A stretch of 53,305 bases of DNA from Fibrobacter succinogenes. GTDB lineage: Bacteria; Fibrobacterota; Fibrobacteria; Fibrobacterales; Fibrobacteraceae. Where the stretch lies: positions 1-53,305 of the forward strand of contig CACWPM010000039.1 of the NCBI GenBank assembly GCA_902762795.1, given 5' to 3'. Shown one piece after another: positions 1 to 7,666 of the stretch (the first letter of the stretch is position 1; the number at the start of each line of letters is the position of its first letter). A model generated the notes under the pieces. The model ran no database searches. It was not told the DNA's origin and saw nothing but the letters and a program-made list of their open reading frames with translations. A program made the translations under genes and the position numbers.

Positions 1-107
1 CCGAGACGCGGCAACGCGAAGTTGAGTGCCACTGCGCAGACGAAGGTCAACAAGTACCAGAACGCCTTCTGCAGGACATAACGTAGCATAGGATATTGTT
101 TAAGCAT
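1..107 (-). CDS. ABC peptide transporter permease (DppB/OppB type), N-terminal fragment
   Basis: The reading frame starts at an ATG at 107 and is still open at the window edge, giving about 35 residues that begin MLKQYPMLRYVLQKAFWYLL and continue as a first membrane helix ending in NFALPRLG. A short basic N-terminus followed by a helix and an N-F-x-L-P-R motif is typical of the first segment of peptide/nickel ABC permeases. An AAAGGA ribosome site lies 6-7 nt upstream. It starts 17 nt downstream of the solute-binding protein gene, the usual order of an oligopeptide import operon. The rest of the gene is outside the window, so substrate and subfamily cannot be judged. Confidence 0.7.
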   Translation of the reverse strand, partial: MLKQYPMLRYVLQKAFWYLLTFVCAVALNFALPRL

Positions 108-124
108 TTGTAGTCCTTTATCCT

Positions 125-1945
125 TTATTTAGCAAGCTTCAAATTCCAAAGGGTCTTGGTACCCGATGCCACCCACGGAAGCTGAGCAGGAGCGTACGGG
201 TTTGCAGCAGTCGGCCAGTTCGTCCAAACGCGGTCGCTGAATTCGTAGAACTGTTCCGGCAAATAAACCAGCGGAATGGACGGCTGATCTTCCATGAAGA
301 TCTTGTTCAATTCGCGATAAGCGGTAGCGATGGAATCGGCGTTCTTCATGAGCGGAATAGCAGAGAGGAGTTTGTCGACTTCCGGACGGAAACCTTCGGT
401 ACCCGGCTGGTTGTAACGACCGATGTTCGTGCCGGCCCAGGCGCCAAGCGGCTGCCAGTCACGGCTAGCCATGATTTCGTTGAAGCGGCTCCACGGGAGA
501 GACGGAGTCACGTCAGCAACAGGCTTGTGCATGATGAGGTCGAAGTTGCCAAGACCCATGGCCGGCCAATAGGAACCGCCATCCACAAAGCCTTCACGAA
601 TATCGATACCAGCCTTGCGCATACCTTCGACAGCGATGGTCACCATAGCTTCCCAGTCGGTCCAACCGTTCGGGCTCGTGATGTACATCGTCGGGATCTT
701 TTCGCCCTTGGCATTTTCCATGTGGTCAAGCGTTCCGTCGCTATTCCAGACAGACTTGTAGCCAGCTTCTGAAAGCATCTGCTTCACAGTTTCGACGCGT
801 TCCTTTTCGTCGGTGATGGTGAGCTTGACACCATACTTAACGAGGTCTTCGTCGCTGATGTACTTGCCTTCGAGAGCTGTCGGCATGATGAGGCCCGGCT
901 TGATCTGGTCCGTGTAGTCGGACACGGCGAACTTGCGGAGAGCCATGTAGTCGATAGCAGTTGCAAGAGCACGGCGGAAGCGCTTGTCGTTAAGCGGTTC
1001 CTTCATCGTGTTGATGATGAGCATCGGCATTGCACCCGGCAAGAAGTAAGGCGGTTCATTGAGCCAAGTGTGCACGCCAGCGCCAGCCTTGCGGTTGATA
1101 CGCGGGATGTAGCTCTGGGAAGCGTCAAGGTTGCCGCTACGCATAGCGATTGTGTTATGTTCGTTGTTCTTGTAAATCGGGTGGACAATATATTTCGGAG
1201 CTGGGAGCTTGCCTTCGTGCAAAGCGGCATTGCCCCAATAGTCGTCGCGGCGTTCAAGAATAATCTTGTTCGGGTCGGCACTGCGGAGAGCGTACGGACC
1301 GGAAACAACCGGATCCTTGTCCATCGGGAGCTTCTTGACTTCATCCTTGGAGCCAAGCTTTTCGATAAGCGGTTCAAAGACATGAGCCGGGACAATTCGA
1401 ATGGCCTGCATCAAGTCCAAAACGGAAAGCGGGTTGTTGCGCTGCTTCTTGTTCACGAGAAACGCAATGCGTTCCACCGCACCTGCCGGTTCGGATTTAA
1501 CGGTATCGACATGAATAGCGGAAATCTGTTCGCTAGTATTGATGGAACCCATAGTATAGATGAACTTCACGTCCTTGGAAGTCACCTTTTCTCCATCGCT
1601 CCACTTTGCCGCCGGATTCAAATCCACAACGATGCTATCATTGTTCTTGCTTACGAGCGTGCCGAGGAGGGATTCGATTTCACCCGTCAAGGAGTTGTAG
1701 GTGAGGAGCGGTTCATACATCAAGTTGAAACGGCCGCTCACAGGCCAAGTCGTCATCCAGCTTTCTGCAAGGGGGTTGAACGTACCGGGAGCATCATTCT
1801 GCTGCCCAGACAAATAGAGCGTCTCCTGACGCGGCAATGAACCGCTAGCGAGCTCATCTTCCGATGAAGCGCCGCCGCACCCAAAAAGTGCGCCAGTTGC
1901 CGAAAGCACCAAGGCCGTTCTAGCAATCGATTTCAATCCAATCAT
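125..1945 (-). CDS. Extracellular solute-binding lipoprotein, family 5 (peptide/oligopeptide ABC importer)
   Basis: 606 residues, a normal length for the OppA/DppA family. A lipoprotein signal is visible: basic start, hydrophobic stretch, then lipobox LFGC with the lipidated Cys at about residue 23. The mature part has family-5 features: an early FNPLAESW region, AKWSDGEKVTSKDVKFIYT near residues 115-130, and DKRFRRALATAIDY near residue 325, the segment conserved just before the second lobe. The start ATG has AGAGGA 6 nt upstream. It would capture peptides or similar solutes outside the inner membrane and pass them to the permease encoded immediately downstream. Ligand identity cannot be read from the sequence. 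Confidence 0.9.
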   Translation of the reverse strand: MIGLKSIARTALVLSATGALFGCGGASSEDELASGSLPRQETLYLSGQQNDAPGTFNPLAESWMTTWPVSGRFNLMYEPLLTYNSLTGEIESLLGTLVSKNNDSIVVDLNPAAKWSDGEKVTSKDVKFIYTMGSINTSEQISAIHVDTVKSEPAGAVERIAFLVNKKQRNNPLSVLDLMQAIRIVPAHVFEPLIEKLGSKDEVKKLPMDKDPVVSGPYALRSADPNKIILERRDDYWGNAALHEGKLPAPKYIVHPIYKNNEHNTIAMRSGNLDASQSYIPRINRKAGAGVHTWLNEPPYFLPGAMPMLIINTMKEPLNDKRFRRALATAIDYMALRKFAVSDYTDQIKPGLIMPTALEGKYISDEDLVKYGVKLTITDEKERVETVKQMLSEAGYKSVWNSDGTLDHMENAKGEKIPTMYITSPNGWTDWEAMVTIAVEGMRKAGIDIREGFVDGGSYWPAMGLGNFDLIMHKPVADVTPSLPWSRFNEIMASRDWQPLGAWAGTNIGRYNQPGTEGFRPEVDKLLSAIPLMKNADSIATAYRELNKIFMEDQPSIPLVYLPEQFYEFSDRVWTNWPTAANPYAPAQLPWVASGTKTLWNLKLAK

Positions 1946-1963
1946 TTGAGTCCTCTTAGAATA

Positions 1964-2007
1964 GGGCCTTTGCGGGCCCCTTTAATTGAAAATTCAAATC
2001 TAATATA
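1964..2007 (-). promoter_or_regulatory. Probable -10 box and leader hairpin of the binding-protein gene
   Basis: On the minus strand a TATATT -10-like box lies at 2007-2002. The leader between it and the start codon holds a short GC hairpin (GGGCC at 1968-1964 side pairing with GGCCC at 1979-1975 side). No convincing -35 box is seen. Role of the hairpin is unknown. Confidence 0.35.
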
Positions 2008-2141
2008 GATTATTCCAAATAAAAATTATTTTCGAAAGAAATAAAAAAGCCTTGATGATTTCTTAAATCGGATTAAGAAAATTTTACATTTAGAAATGTT
2101 TACTAAACAATGGTTTACGCCCTTTTATCCCTATAAAATCA

Positions 2142-2171
2142 TCATGCGGGCGGGGCCCCAGCCCGGAGTTG
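2142..2171. repeat. Dispersed GC-rich intergenic repeat, copy 1
   Basis: A 30-bp GC-rich segment containing GGGCGGGGCCCCAGC in an otherwise AT-rich intergenic region. It matches the segment at 22282-22311 at 28 of 30 positions. Both copies lie near the 5' side of genes. No coding potential; function unknown. Confidence 0.6.
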
Positions 2172-2194
2172 ACGAAATGACGAAAATGGGATAG

Positions 2195-2223
2195 TTGATT
2201 TTTTATCTTGTTTTTTATATATT
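2195..2223 (+). promoter_or_regulatory. Promoter of the type III toxin-antitoxin locus
   Basis: TTGATT (2195-2200), a 17-nt spacer and TATATT (2218-2223) make a good sigma70-type promoter. Transcription would begin near 2230, a few bases before the first antitoxin repeat at 2233. Confidence 0.7.
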
Positions 2224-2232
2224 GATATCAGC

Positions 2233-2334
2233 AACAGGGTGGTAGGTCGCCACCTGAGAAAAAAAGAAAGACCAAATTGATGAAACAGGGTGGTAGGCCG
2301 CCACCTGAGAAAAAAAAAGAAAGACCAAAATTTA
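2233..2334 (+). repeat. Two 51-nt tandem antitoxin repeats
   Basis: Units start at 2233 and 2284. They differ by a T/C change in the stem-loop, by the length of the A tract, and at the 3' end where unit 2 runs into the terminator. The hairpin arms are unchanged between units. Confidence 0.85.
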
Positions 2335-2335
2335 G

Positions 2336-2372
2336 CCGTTTCTTATATGCAAATATAAGAAGCGGTTTTTTT
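2336..2372 (+). terminator. Intrinsic terminator between antitoxin RNA and toxin gene
   Basis: A 13-bp stem (2336-2348 with 2353-2365, one G-U pair) is closed by a GCAA tetraloop and followed by seven T (2366-2372). It lies 12 nt before the toxin start, so toxin mRNA can only come from read-through, the standard layout of type III loci. Confidence 0.85.
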
Positions 2373-2384
2373 GTTGAGGAAAAA

Positions 2385-2876
2385 ATGAGCCGAATTTCAA
2401 TCGTTCACTTAACTGAAAAGTTTTACAACGATCATGCCAACCATGCCGAAATACTGAAAAAAACTGGACGCCCTCATTTAGTTTTAATCTTGCGAATCGG
2501 AAATAATCAATTTGCCATTCCATTTAGAACGAGCGCACACCGTCCTAAAACAGGGCGTATCTCACATTGCTTTTTCTTTATGGAATCTGGACGCAAAACT
2601 TTAAGTACAACAGGACGTATTCCTGCACTTGACTTCGCGAAAGCAGTCGTTATCACAGCAGATTACATCGGAAACAAAACAAGAATTGATAACGGCGAAT
2701 TCAAAGAATTGCAAGACCATTTTCATGAGATTGAAGAGAAATTCTCGACCTATCTAAAGCACTACATCAATTCCATCAAAACTCAAACAAACCTTAATTC
2801 CCCAGAAATCAAGTATTCTGCACTACAGTATTTTATAGACGTTCTTTTAACGATGGACGCTCAACAAACAACATAA
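2385..2876 (+). CDS. Type III toxin, ToxN/AbiQ superfamily (CptN/TenpN-like endoribonuclease)
   Basis: 163 residues starting MSRISIVHLTEKFYNDH. The start chosen is the ATG at 2385 with GAGGA 4 nt upstream; the longer open frame from 2277 would run through the antitoxin repeat and the terminator and is unlikely. The segment GRPHLVLILRIGNNQFAIPF (residues about 27-46), an invariant-looking R-T-S after it, and LDFAKAVVITADYI (about 84-97) resemble CptN/TenpN-type toxins, which fold like ToxN and cleave RNA in A-rich sites. An acidic/aromatic C-terminal helix follows. The gene is preceded by antitoxin repeats and a terminator, which strongly supports the call. Whether it is CptN or TenpN class is from memory of family patterns. 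It ends 5 nt from the 3' end of convergent uvrC. Confidence 0.8.
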   Translation: MSRISIVHLTEKFYNDHANHAEILKKTGRPHLVLILRIGNNQFAIPFRTSAHRPKTGRISHCFFFMESGRKTLSTTGRIPALDFAKAVVITADYIGNKTRIDNGEFKELQDHFHEIEEKFSTYLKHYINSIKTQTNLNSPEIKYSALQYFIDVLLTMDAQQTT

Positions 2877-2881
2877 AAAAA

Positions 2882-4765
2882 TTACTTTTCGACATCGGGA
2901 TTAGCATTCTCGGTGGGAGCGTCACCGGCGCAGTATTCGGCGACTTGTTCGCGAAGTTTTGTGCCACGGACTTTGCCGAGCAAATCAACGACGTCTTCGA
3001 GCGGGGCTTCCATGAACGCTTCGGCGCTCTTGTACTTGCTCAGAATCTTGACGCGGGATTCGTGACCCACGCCCGGCATCTTGAGCCATTCGACTTCGAG
3101 GTCCTTTTTGCGTTTGCTGCGCTGGTACGTGATTGCAAATCGGTGCGCCTCGTCTCGGGCATTCTGCAAAAGCTTTAGCGCAGGGCTCGTGCGGTGCAAT
3201 ACAATGCTTTTGCGGTCATCGGGGAACACGATTTCTTCGAGGCGTTTGGCAAGCCCTATGAGCGGCAAGTCCTTATCATGGCCGAGTTCCTTTAAAATCT
3301 GCATCGTGGCATCGACTTGACCTTTACCGCCATCGCACACCCACAAGTCGGGCATAGGGCTTCCTTCGTCTTCCAGGCGGCGAATGCGGCGGGTCATCAC
3401 TTCGCGCATGCTTGCAAAATCGTCAACACCCGTTACAGTCTTGATGATAAACTTGCGGTAATTGCTCTTGTCGGGGCGACCGTTCTTGAACGCCACAAGG
3501 CTTGCGACCGTGTTCGTTCCAGACAAATGAGAAATATCCACGCACTCGATGCGGAACGGAGTTTTCTTTAAACCCAAAACTTTTTGCAGTTCAAAAACGC
3601 TCGAATCGATTTCGCTATACTTCTGCACTTCGGCACGCATTTCCACAAGAATCATGTCGGCATTTGCGGCAGCGAGTTTCAGGAACCCGAGCTTCTCGCC
3701 ACGCTGCGGATTTGTCAGCACAACTTTGTGATTTGTCTTCGAGGCTAGCGCCTGTTCCATCGATTCGCGTTCCGCCAAATCTTCGGGCAAGGGCACATCC
3801 GTCGCAATTTCGCCAGGAATAAATTCCACGTCCATGTACCATTGCACCACCATTTGGCTAAAAATTTCCGTTTCGTCATCTTCGAGCTTGCATTCCAAGC
3901 GGTAGTGGCGGCGCCCGCAAAGCACGCCGTTACGGTATTCAAAAATCACGGCGGCAGCCATCGTGCCGTTACGCTTCAACGAAATCACGTCCATGCTGAG
4001 GCTCGCATCGGACACATCGGTTTTCTGGTGCGCACTCGTTGCCTTGAGCGCCTGAATCGCATCGCGCTTTTTGGCCGCGGTTTCGAAATCCATGCGCTCG
4101 CTCGCTTCGAGCATTTCGCGTTCCCAGAGGTCAATCAGGTCATCGCGTTTACCGCCCAGAAGCATCTGTGTCTGCGCCACTTTTTTGCGGTACTCTTCGC
4201 GGGTTACAAGACCTGCACACGGCGCTTCGCAACGACCGATGTGGTAATTAAGGCAAGGGCGCACAGGGCGATTCAGCGGGAGCTTGAGTTTGCATTCCCT
4301 GATTTTGAACAACCTAGCAGCAATATCCTGCAACTGCCGGATCATGCGGGAACTCATGTACGGGCCATAATACAGGCATCCATCCTTCTTTACGGAACGG
4401 CTCAAGAACAACCGCGGGAACGGTTCATTCACGGAGAACGCCAAGTACGGGAAATGCTTGTCGTCCTTAAGCAATACGTTGTACTTAGGGGTATGCTTTC
4501 GGATGAGGTTTGCTTCCAGAATAAGCGCTTCGGTCTCACTCTCCGTGATAATCCACTCGATGTCGCGGATGTACGGGAGCATCAGTGTCGCTGCACGATG
4601 GCCGGCATGGTCACTGCCGTCGAAATAGCTTGATACGCGATTTTTGAGAACCTTCGCCTTCCCTATATAGATAATCTTCCCCTGGGCATTCTTCATGATA
4701 TAAACCCCAGGCAGCAGAGGGAGTTCCGCCAGTCGCCGCTCAATGTGTTCACTTACAGGAATCAT
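2882..4765 (-). CDS. uvrC: Excinuclease ABC subunit C
   Basis: 627 residues, the family's usual length. An N-terminal GIY-YIG nuclease domain (LPGVYIMKNAQGKIIYIGKA, residues about 18-37) makes the 3' incision. A UvrB-binding UVR motif lies near residues 210-240 (MLEASERMDFETAAKKRDAI). The RNase H-like domain for the 5' incision carries ECVDISHLSGTNTVASLV and the DGGKGQ segment. A C-terminal helix-hairpin-helix pair (MPGVGHESRVKILSKYKSAE) binds DNA. The protein works with UvrA and UvrB in nucleotide excision repair in the cytoplasm. It appears to be transcribed alone; its 3' end abuts the convergent toxin gene. Confidence 0.97.
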   Translation of the reverse strand: MIPVSEHIERRLAELPLLPGVYIMKNAQGKIIYIGKAKVLKNRVSSYFDGSDHAGHRAATLMLPYIRDIEWIITESETEALILEANLIRKHTPKYNVLLKDDKHFPYLAFSVNEPFPRLFLSRSVKKDGCLYYGPYMSSRMIRQLQDIAARLFKIRECKLKLPLNRPVRPCLNYHIGRCEAPCAGLVTREEYRKKVAQTQMLLGGKRDDLIDLWEREMLEASERMDFETAAKKRDAIQALKATSAHQKTDVSDASLSMDVISLKRNGTMAAAVIFEYRNGVLCGRRHYRLECKLEDDETEIFSQMVVQWYMDVEFIPGEIATDVPLPEDLAERESMEQALASKTNHKVVLTNPQRGEKLGFLKLAAANADMILVEMRAEVQKYSEIDSSVFELQKVLGLKKTPFRIECVDISHLSGTNTVASLVAFKNGRPDKSNYRKFIIKTVTGVDDFASMREVMTRRIRRLEDEGSPMPDLWVCDGGKGQVDATMQILKELGHDKDLPLIGLAKRLEEIVFPDDRKSIVLHRTSPALKLLQNARDEAHRFAITYQRSKRKKDLEVEWLKMPGVGHESRVKILSKYKSAEAFMEAPLEDVVDLLGKVRGTKLREQVAEYCAGDAPTENANPDVEK

Positions 4766-4788
4766 GTGATTTCAAATCTATTTAATTT

Positions 4789-4817
4789 TTTATATTGTCG
4801 CGCCCAAATAGAAACAA
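4789..4817 (-). promoter_or_regulatory. Probable uvrC promoter
   Basis: On the minus strand TTGTTT (4817-4812), a 17-nt spacer and TATAAA (4794-4789) lie 24 nt before the uvrC ATG. No strong ribosome site is seen in the short leader. Confidence 0.5.
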
Positions 4818-5012
4818 GTCCTTCCCTTATCTCAATTATGAAATAGTGATTCCCGAATAAATCGTGGATGACGGCATAAAAGACAAGAGAGGACAAAGCA
4901 AAAAAAATCTAAAATACAAAGGTCATTTTACATATTATAACAGACTCGTTACAAGAAAATTTTATATATCTTACATAGTAAGTTTTTGCACCCCGCCAAA
5001 TATGGAGAAACA

Positions 5013-5885
5013 ATGAATTTTGAAAACATGAACTTGTTGTCGCAGAAGGTCGAAAGCGTCCTCGGGACCGTACGCACCCTGCGTGAAGAAAACGCCAAAC
5101 TGAAGCAACTTCTCGAAACAGCCAAGGCACAAGCAGAAAACCAAAAGAACCAATTGGATGCCGCCAGTGCCAAGATAGCCGATTGCGAAGCGGCTCTCAA
5201 TGCAAGAGCCAACCAGGTTGCCGCCCAAGATGAAACCATTAATGAAAAAGACAGAATCATCGACAATCTGAACGCACAAATTAACGAAAAGAACAATATC
5301 ATCGATTCTCTGAACGGTCAAGTGGCCGAGAAAAACAACGCCATCAATTCGAAGGATGAACAAATCAACGAAAAGAATGGTATCATCGACGCACTCAACG
5401 GTCAAGTCGCCGAAAAAAACGGCATCATCGATTCCTTGAACGGCCAGGTCAACGAGAAAAACGGAATTATCGATTCGCTCAACGGTCAAGTCAGCGAGAA
5501 GAACAACATCATCGATTCGCTCAACGGTCAAGTCAACGAGAAGAACAACATCATCGATTCGCTCAACGGTCAAGTCAACGAGAAGAACAACATCATCGAT
5601 TGCCTCAACGGACAAGTCGCCGAAAAGAACGATATCATCGATAACCTCAACGCTCAAGTCCAAAGCCAAAGCACCGAAATCGCCGAAGCCCAGAGCAAGT
5701 TCCAGCAGCTTCTCACCACCATCGAAAACGAGCTAGGCACCGAAATCAATATCAACGAACCGGCTACAGAACAAGCAAACGAGGCCGCAGAAGCCCCCGC
5801 TGAACAGCCCTCAAACAAACCACAAGACGAAACCCCAGACCTGTTCGCGAGCAACGGAGGCTCGCAACCCGGTTTTTTCGGCTAA
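5013..5885 (+). CDS. ZapB-like coiled-coil protein with ten 14-residue repeats
   Basis: 290 residues from the ATG at 5013, which has GGAG 6-7 nt upstream; the in-frame ATG at 4986 lacks such a site. The N-terminus (FENMNLLSQKVESVLGTVRT, then REENAKLKQLLE) looks like the short coiled-coil division protein ZapB. Next comes a tandem array of ten 14-residue units (consensus NEKNNIIDSLNGQV), equal to two heptads with I/L/V at core positions, so one unbroken coiled coil. The last 60 residues are acidic, Pro/Ala/Gln-rich and end in DLFASNGGSQPGFFG, probably disordered. The next gene is zapA, 45 nt downstream, which supports a role in FtsZ-ring organisation. ZapB proper is only about 80 residues, so the repeat arm is an unusual extension. 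Function is inferred from context. Confidence 0.7.
   Translation: MNFENMNLLSQKVESVLGTVRTLREENAKLKQLLETAKAQAENQKNQLDAASAKIADCEAALNARANQVAAQDETINEKDRIIDNLNAQINEKNNIIDSLNGQVAEKNNAINSKDEQINEKNGIIDALNGQVAEKNGIIDSLNGQVNEKNGIIDSLNGQVSEKNNIIDSLNGQVNEKNNIIDSLNGQVNEKNNIIDCLNGQVAEKNDIIDNLNAQVQSQSTEIAEAQSKFQQLLTTIENELGTEININEPATEQANEAAEAPAEQPSNKPQDETPDLFASNGGSQPGFFG
5241..5660 (+). repeat. 42-bp in-frame tandem repeat (10 copies)
   Basis: Ten consecutive 42-bp units encode the 14-residue repeats of the coiled-coil protein. Central units (about 5451-5600) are almost identical in DNA, while the first and last units have drifted. Unit number is therefore likely to vary by slippage or recombination without breaking the frame or the heptad register. 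Confidence 0.9.
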
Positions 5886-5930
5886 GGTGGTTGTTGGATA
5901 ACGACCCATTCGGCGTAGGAATGAAATAAT

Positions 5931-6245
5931 ATGGCAAACGAGACACTTAGATCAGTCAGCATTAATGTCGCTCAAGAACGCATCCATATCCGCACGGACT
6001 TGCCCGATACGGACTTGAAAGAAATTGTCGATTTTATCGAAAGCCGTCTCGATAATTCCTCGAAATTTAAACTGGAAATGAAGAAACAGCTGTGCCTACT
6101 CGCTGTAGAACTCACTTCTGAAATTGTCGAGCTGCGCAAGCAATTGCGCAAGGCCAAATCGTACCACGACTTAATGGACAAGGATATTAGGGAACTTTCG
6201 CTCCAGTTGGACGAAGCACTCCCTAAAGCCGACAACCAGGTTTAA
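5931..6245 (+). CDS. zapA: Cell division protein ZapA-like
   Basis: 104 residues, ZapA-sized. The N-terminal part (VSINVAQERIHIRTDLPDTD, then LKEIVDFIESRL) matches the ZapA globular domain that binds FtsZ. The C-terminal half (about 45-100) is a long helix forming the dimeric coiled coil (LCLLAVELTSEIVELRKQLR and on). It bundles FtsZ protofilaments at mid-cell. It follows the ZapB-like coiled-coil gene and precedes a terminator and a candidate 6S RNA, the zapA-ssrS order known from many proteobacteria. An AGGA site lies upstream of the ATG. Confidence 0.82.
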   Translation: MANETLRSVSINVAQERIHIRTDLPDTDLKEIVDFIESRLDNSSKFKLEMKKQLCLLAVELTSEIVELRKQLRKAKSYHDLMDKDIRELSLQLDEALPKADNQV

Positions 6246-6276
6246 TTTCTAAAAGAAATTTTATTTTTACATTGAG

Positions 6277-6304
6277 AATCTCGGTAAAATACCGAGATTT
6301 TTTT
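6277..6304 (+). terminator. Terminator after zapA
   Basis: A perfect 10-bp inverted repeat (AATCTCGGTA / TACCGAGATT) with a 3-nt loop, followed by a run of T. Confidence 0.85.
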
Positions 6305-6316
6305 GCATTTTGACTC

Positions 6317-6345
6317 TTGTTTTTACTGCGTAAGAAAGATATATT
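6317..6345 (+). promoter_or_regulatory. Promoter of the candidate 6S RNA
   Basis: TTGTTT (6317-6322), a 17-nt spacer and TATATT (6340-6345); predicted start near 6352, exactly at the 5' arm of the closing stem of the RNA. Confidence 0.6.
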
Positions 6346-6351
6346 ATAAGC

Positions 6352-6515
6352 GGGCATCCCACGGATTTTACACCCGATCTAACAGGAAAAAATCAGCTCG
6401 TTGCTCTTGTGGTTCAGTTTAGGCGCGCATCGACGCGAAAAACAAATCCCCGAGGCGCTGCTATCATTGTAGATTAGTAGTTTCGAGTGTTCGCACCGTA
6501 GGAGATGCCCTTTTT
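6352..6515 (+). ncRNA. ssrS: Candidate 6S RNA
   Basis: About 160 nt between a promoter and a T8 run, with no ORF. The ends close into a strong helix: GGGCATC pairs with GATGCCC, then CC/GG and ACGG/CCGT, interrupted only by two bulged A. Inside are an ACAC/GTGT pairing, an asymmetric bubble, an ATCTA-CA/TG-TAGAT helix and an apical arm. That is the rod-with-central-bubble plan of 6S RNA, which mimics an open promoter and binds sigma70 RNA polymerase. The position right after zapA matches the ssrS neighbourhood of many bacteria. The call rests on structure and synteny, not on a covariance-model hit. Confidence 0.62.
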
Positions 6516-6539
6516 TTTATTTGGTTTATTGGGGAAAAG

Positions 6540-7580
6540 ATGGAAATTTCCGAAAAGCTATCAGAACTTTTAAAAACCGCCGAATCCGAAGACATTTTTG
6601 ACAAAGCCGTTATAGGCTACCTGCTCCCCGACGGTACAAGCCACACCGTCACCCTGAACACCCCCGAAGACACGGTTTTCGATATCGCGTCACTCACGAA
6701 AGTCTGCCCGACCTCGACGCTTGCGCTCTTGTACATTCTCGAAGGCAAGCTGTCCATTGATGCAAAGGTCATCGACTTCATCCCGGAACTAAAGACAAAC
6801 TATCGCGATGAAATTTTTGTTTCGCACCTGCTCACGCACAGCCTAGATTACCGCGTCCCGATGAAGACGCTCATCGCGCTCTCACCCGAAGGAATACTCG
6901 ACGCGCTTTACACGTACCAGTTCGAAGCGGCTCCGGGTACTGTTTTTAATTACGGAAATCCGGCAAGCGTATTGCTCGGCATCTTGTTGCAAAGACTAAC
7001 AGGCAAAACATTGCAGGAACAAGGTAACGAGAGATTTTTCACGCCACTCGGCATGACGCGATCGGGCTACAACCCGCTCACACGAGTGCCGAAAGCAGAA
7101 ATCGCGGCAACGGAGCTTTGCGAATTCCGCCATCGCGAAATCCAAGGCGAAGTCCACGACGAAAGCGCTTCAGTCCTGCAAAAGCTATTCCCCGTCGGGA
7201 GTGCCGGCATGTTCAGCTGCGTGCCAGACCTTTTGAAATTCGTAAAAATGATTATGCAAGACGGGAAGTTCGAGGATAAACAAATCATGCCGCCCGGAAT
7301 TTTGGATATCGTAAGCCACAACGCATTTCCCGATGGTTTCGGCGCCTGCGCCGCCCTCGGCTGGGAGCTGAATGCCCCAAGGTTCATGGGCACCAAGGTC
7401 TCGCCACAAGCATTCGGCAAGACGGGCTTCACGGGCGCAAGCATTGTCGCCGATCCAGAAAAGGGTGGCGCCATCGTACTGCTCAGCAACTTCACCTACC
7501 CGCACCGAGAACCCAACGCAGACCGAATCCATGCGTTCCGTGCAAAGCTATCCGACGCGTTCTTTGAGGAATTGCAGTGA
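6540..7580 (+). CDS. Serine hydrolase of the beta-lactamase/PBP4* (class C-like) family
   Basis: 346 residues. The catalytic triad motifs of the family are present: S-L-T-K at 51-54 (nucleophile Ser51, Lys54), Y-G-N at 138-140, and K-T-G at 294-296 within AFGKTGFTGAS. No signal peptide is visible, so it is probably cytoplasmic, which argues against a true secreted beta-lactamase. Relatives include esterases, D-aminopeptidases and peptidoglycan-fragment hydrolases; the substrate cannot be inferred. A GGGGAAAAG ribosome site directly precedes the ATG. It seems monocistronic, with a terminator at 7614. Confidence 0.85.
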   Translation: MEISEKLSELLKTAESEDIFDKAVIGYLLPDGTSHTVTLNTPEDTVFDIASLTKVCPTSTLALLYILEGKLSIDAKVIDFIPELKTNYRDEIFVSHLLTHSLDYRVPMKTLIALSPEGILDALYTYQFEAAPGTVFNYGNPASVLLGILLQRLTGKTLQEQGNERFFTPLGMTRSGYNPLTRVPKAEIAATELCEFRHREIQGEVHDESASVLQKLFPVGSAGMFSCVPDLLKFVKMIMQDGKFEDKQIMPPGILDIVSHNAFPDGFGACAALGWELNAPRFMGTKVSPQAFGKTGFTGASIVADPEKGGAIVLLSNFTYPHREPNADRIHAFRAKLSDAFFEELQ

Positions 7581-7613
7581 TTAGTGGTTAGTAAACAGGA
7601 ATTGCAAAAGTAA

Positions 7614-7642
7614 AACGGCCCGCGGTTGCGGGTCGTTTTTTA
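7614..7642 (+). terminator. Terminator after the serine hydrolase gene
   Basis: A 10-bp stem AACGGCCCGC / GCGGGTCGTT (one G-U pair) with a GGTT loop, followed by T6. Confidence 0.8.
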
Positions 7643-7666
7643 GACTTTATGGTTTCCATCACAAAC

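Larger units (their letters stand above)
2230..2372 (+). ncRNA. Type III antitoxin RNA (two 51-nt repeats plus terminator)
   Basis: Directly after the promoter lie two near-identical tandem units of 51 nt (2233-2283 and 2284-2334). Each has a GC stem (GGTGG...CCACC, loop varying TCG/CCG) followed by an A-rich single-stranded tract and AAAGACCAAA. A rho-independent terminator follows and then the toxin gene. In known type III systems (ToxIN, CptIN, TenpIN) the antitoxin is exactly such a repeat RNA. The toxin cuts it into single units, which fold, bind and inhibit the toxin, and the terminator sets the RNA-to-toxin ratio. The match here is one of architecture plus toxin similarity. Confidence 0.82.

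Noticed and set aside
2277-2384. Longer start for the type III toxin (199 residues)
   Set aside because: The extra 36 codons lie in the antitoxin repeat and terminator, and the ATG at 2385 has its own ribosome site.
5241-5660. CRISPR array
   Set aside because: 42-bp direct repeats without spacers, fully in frame inside a coiled-coil gene.
4971-5669. Minus-strand 232-residue repetitive open frame
   Set aside because: Mirror of the 42-bp repeats of the ZapB-like gene, with no start signal.
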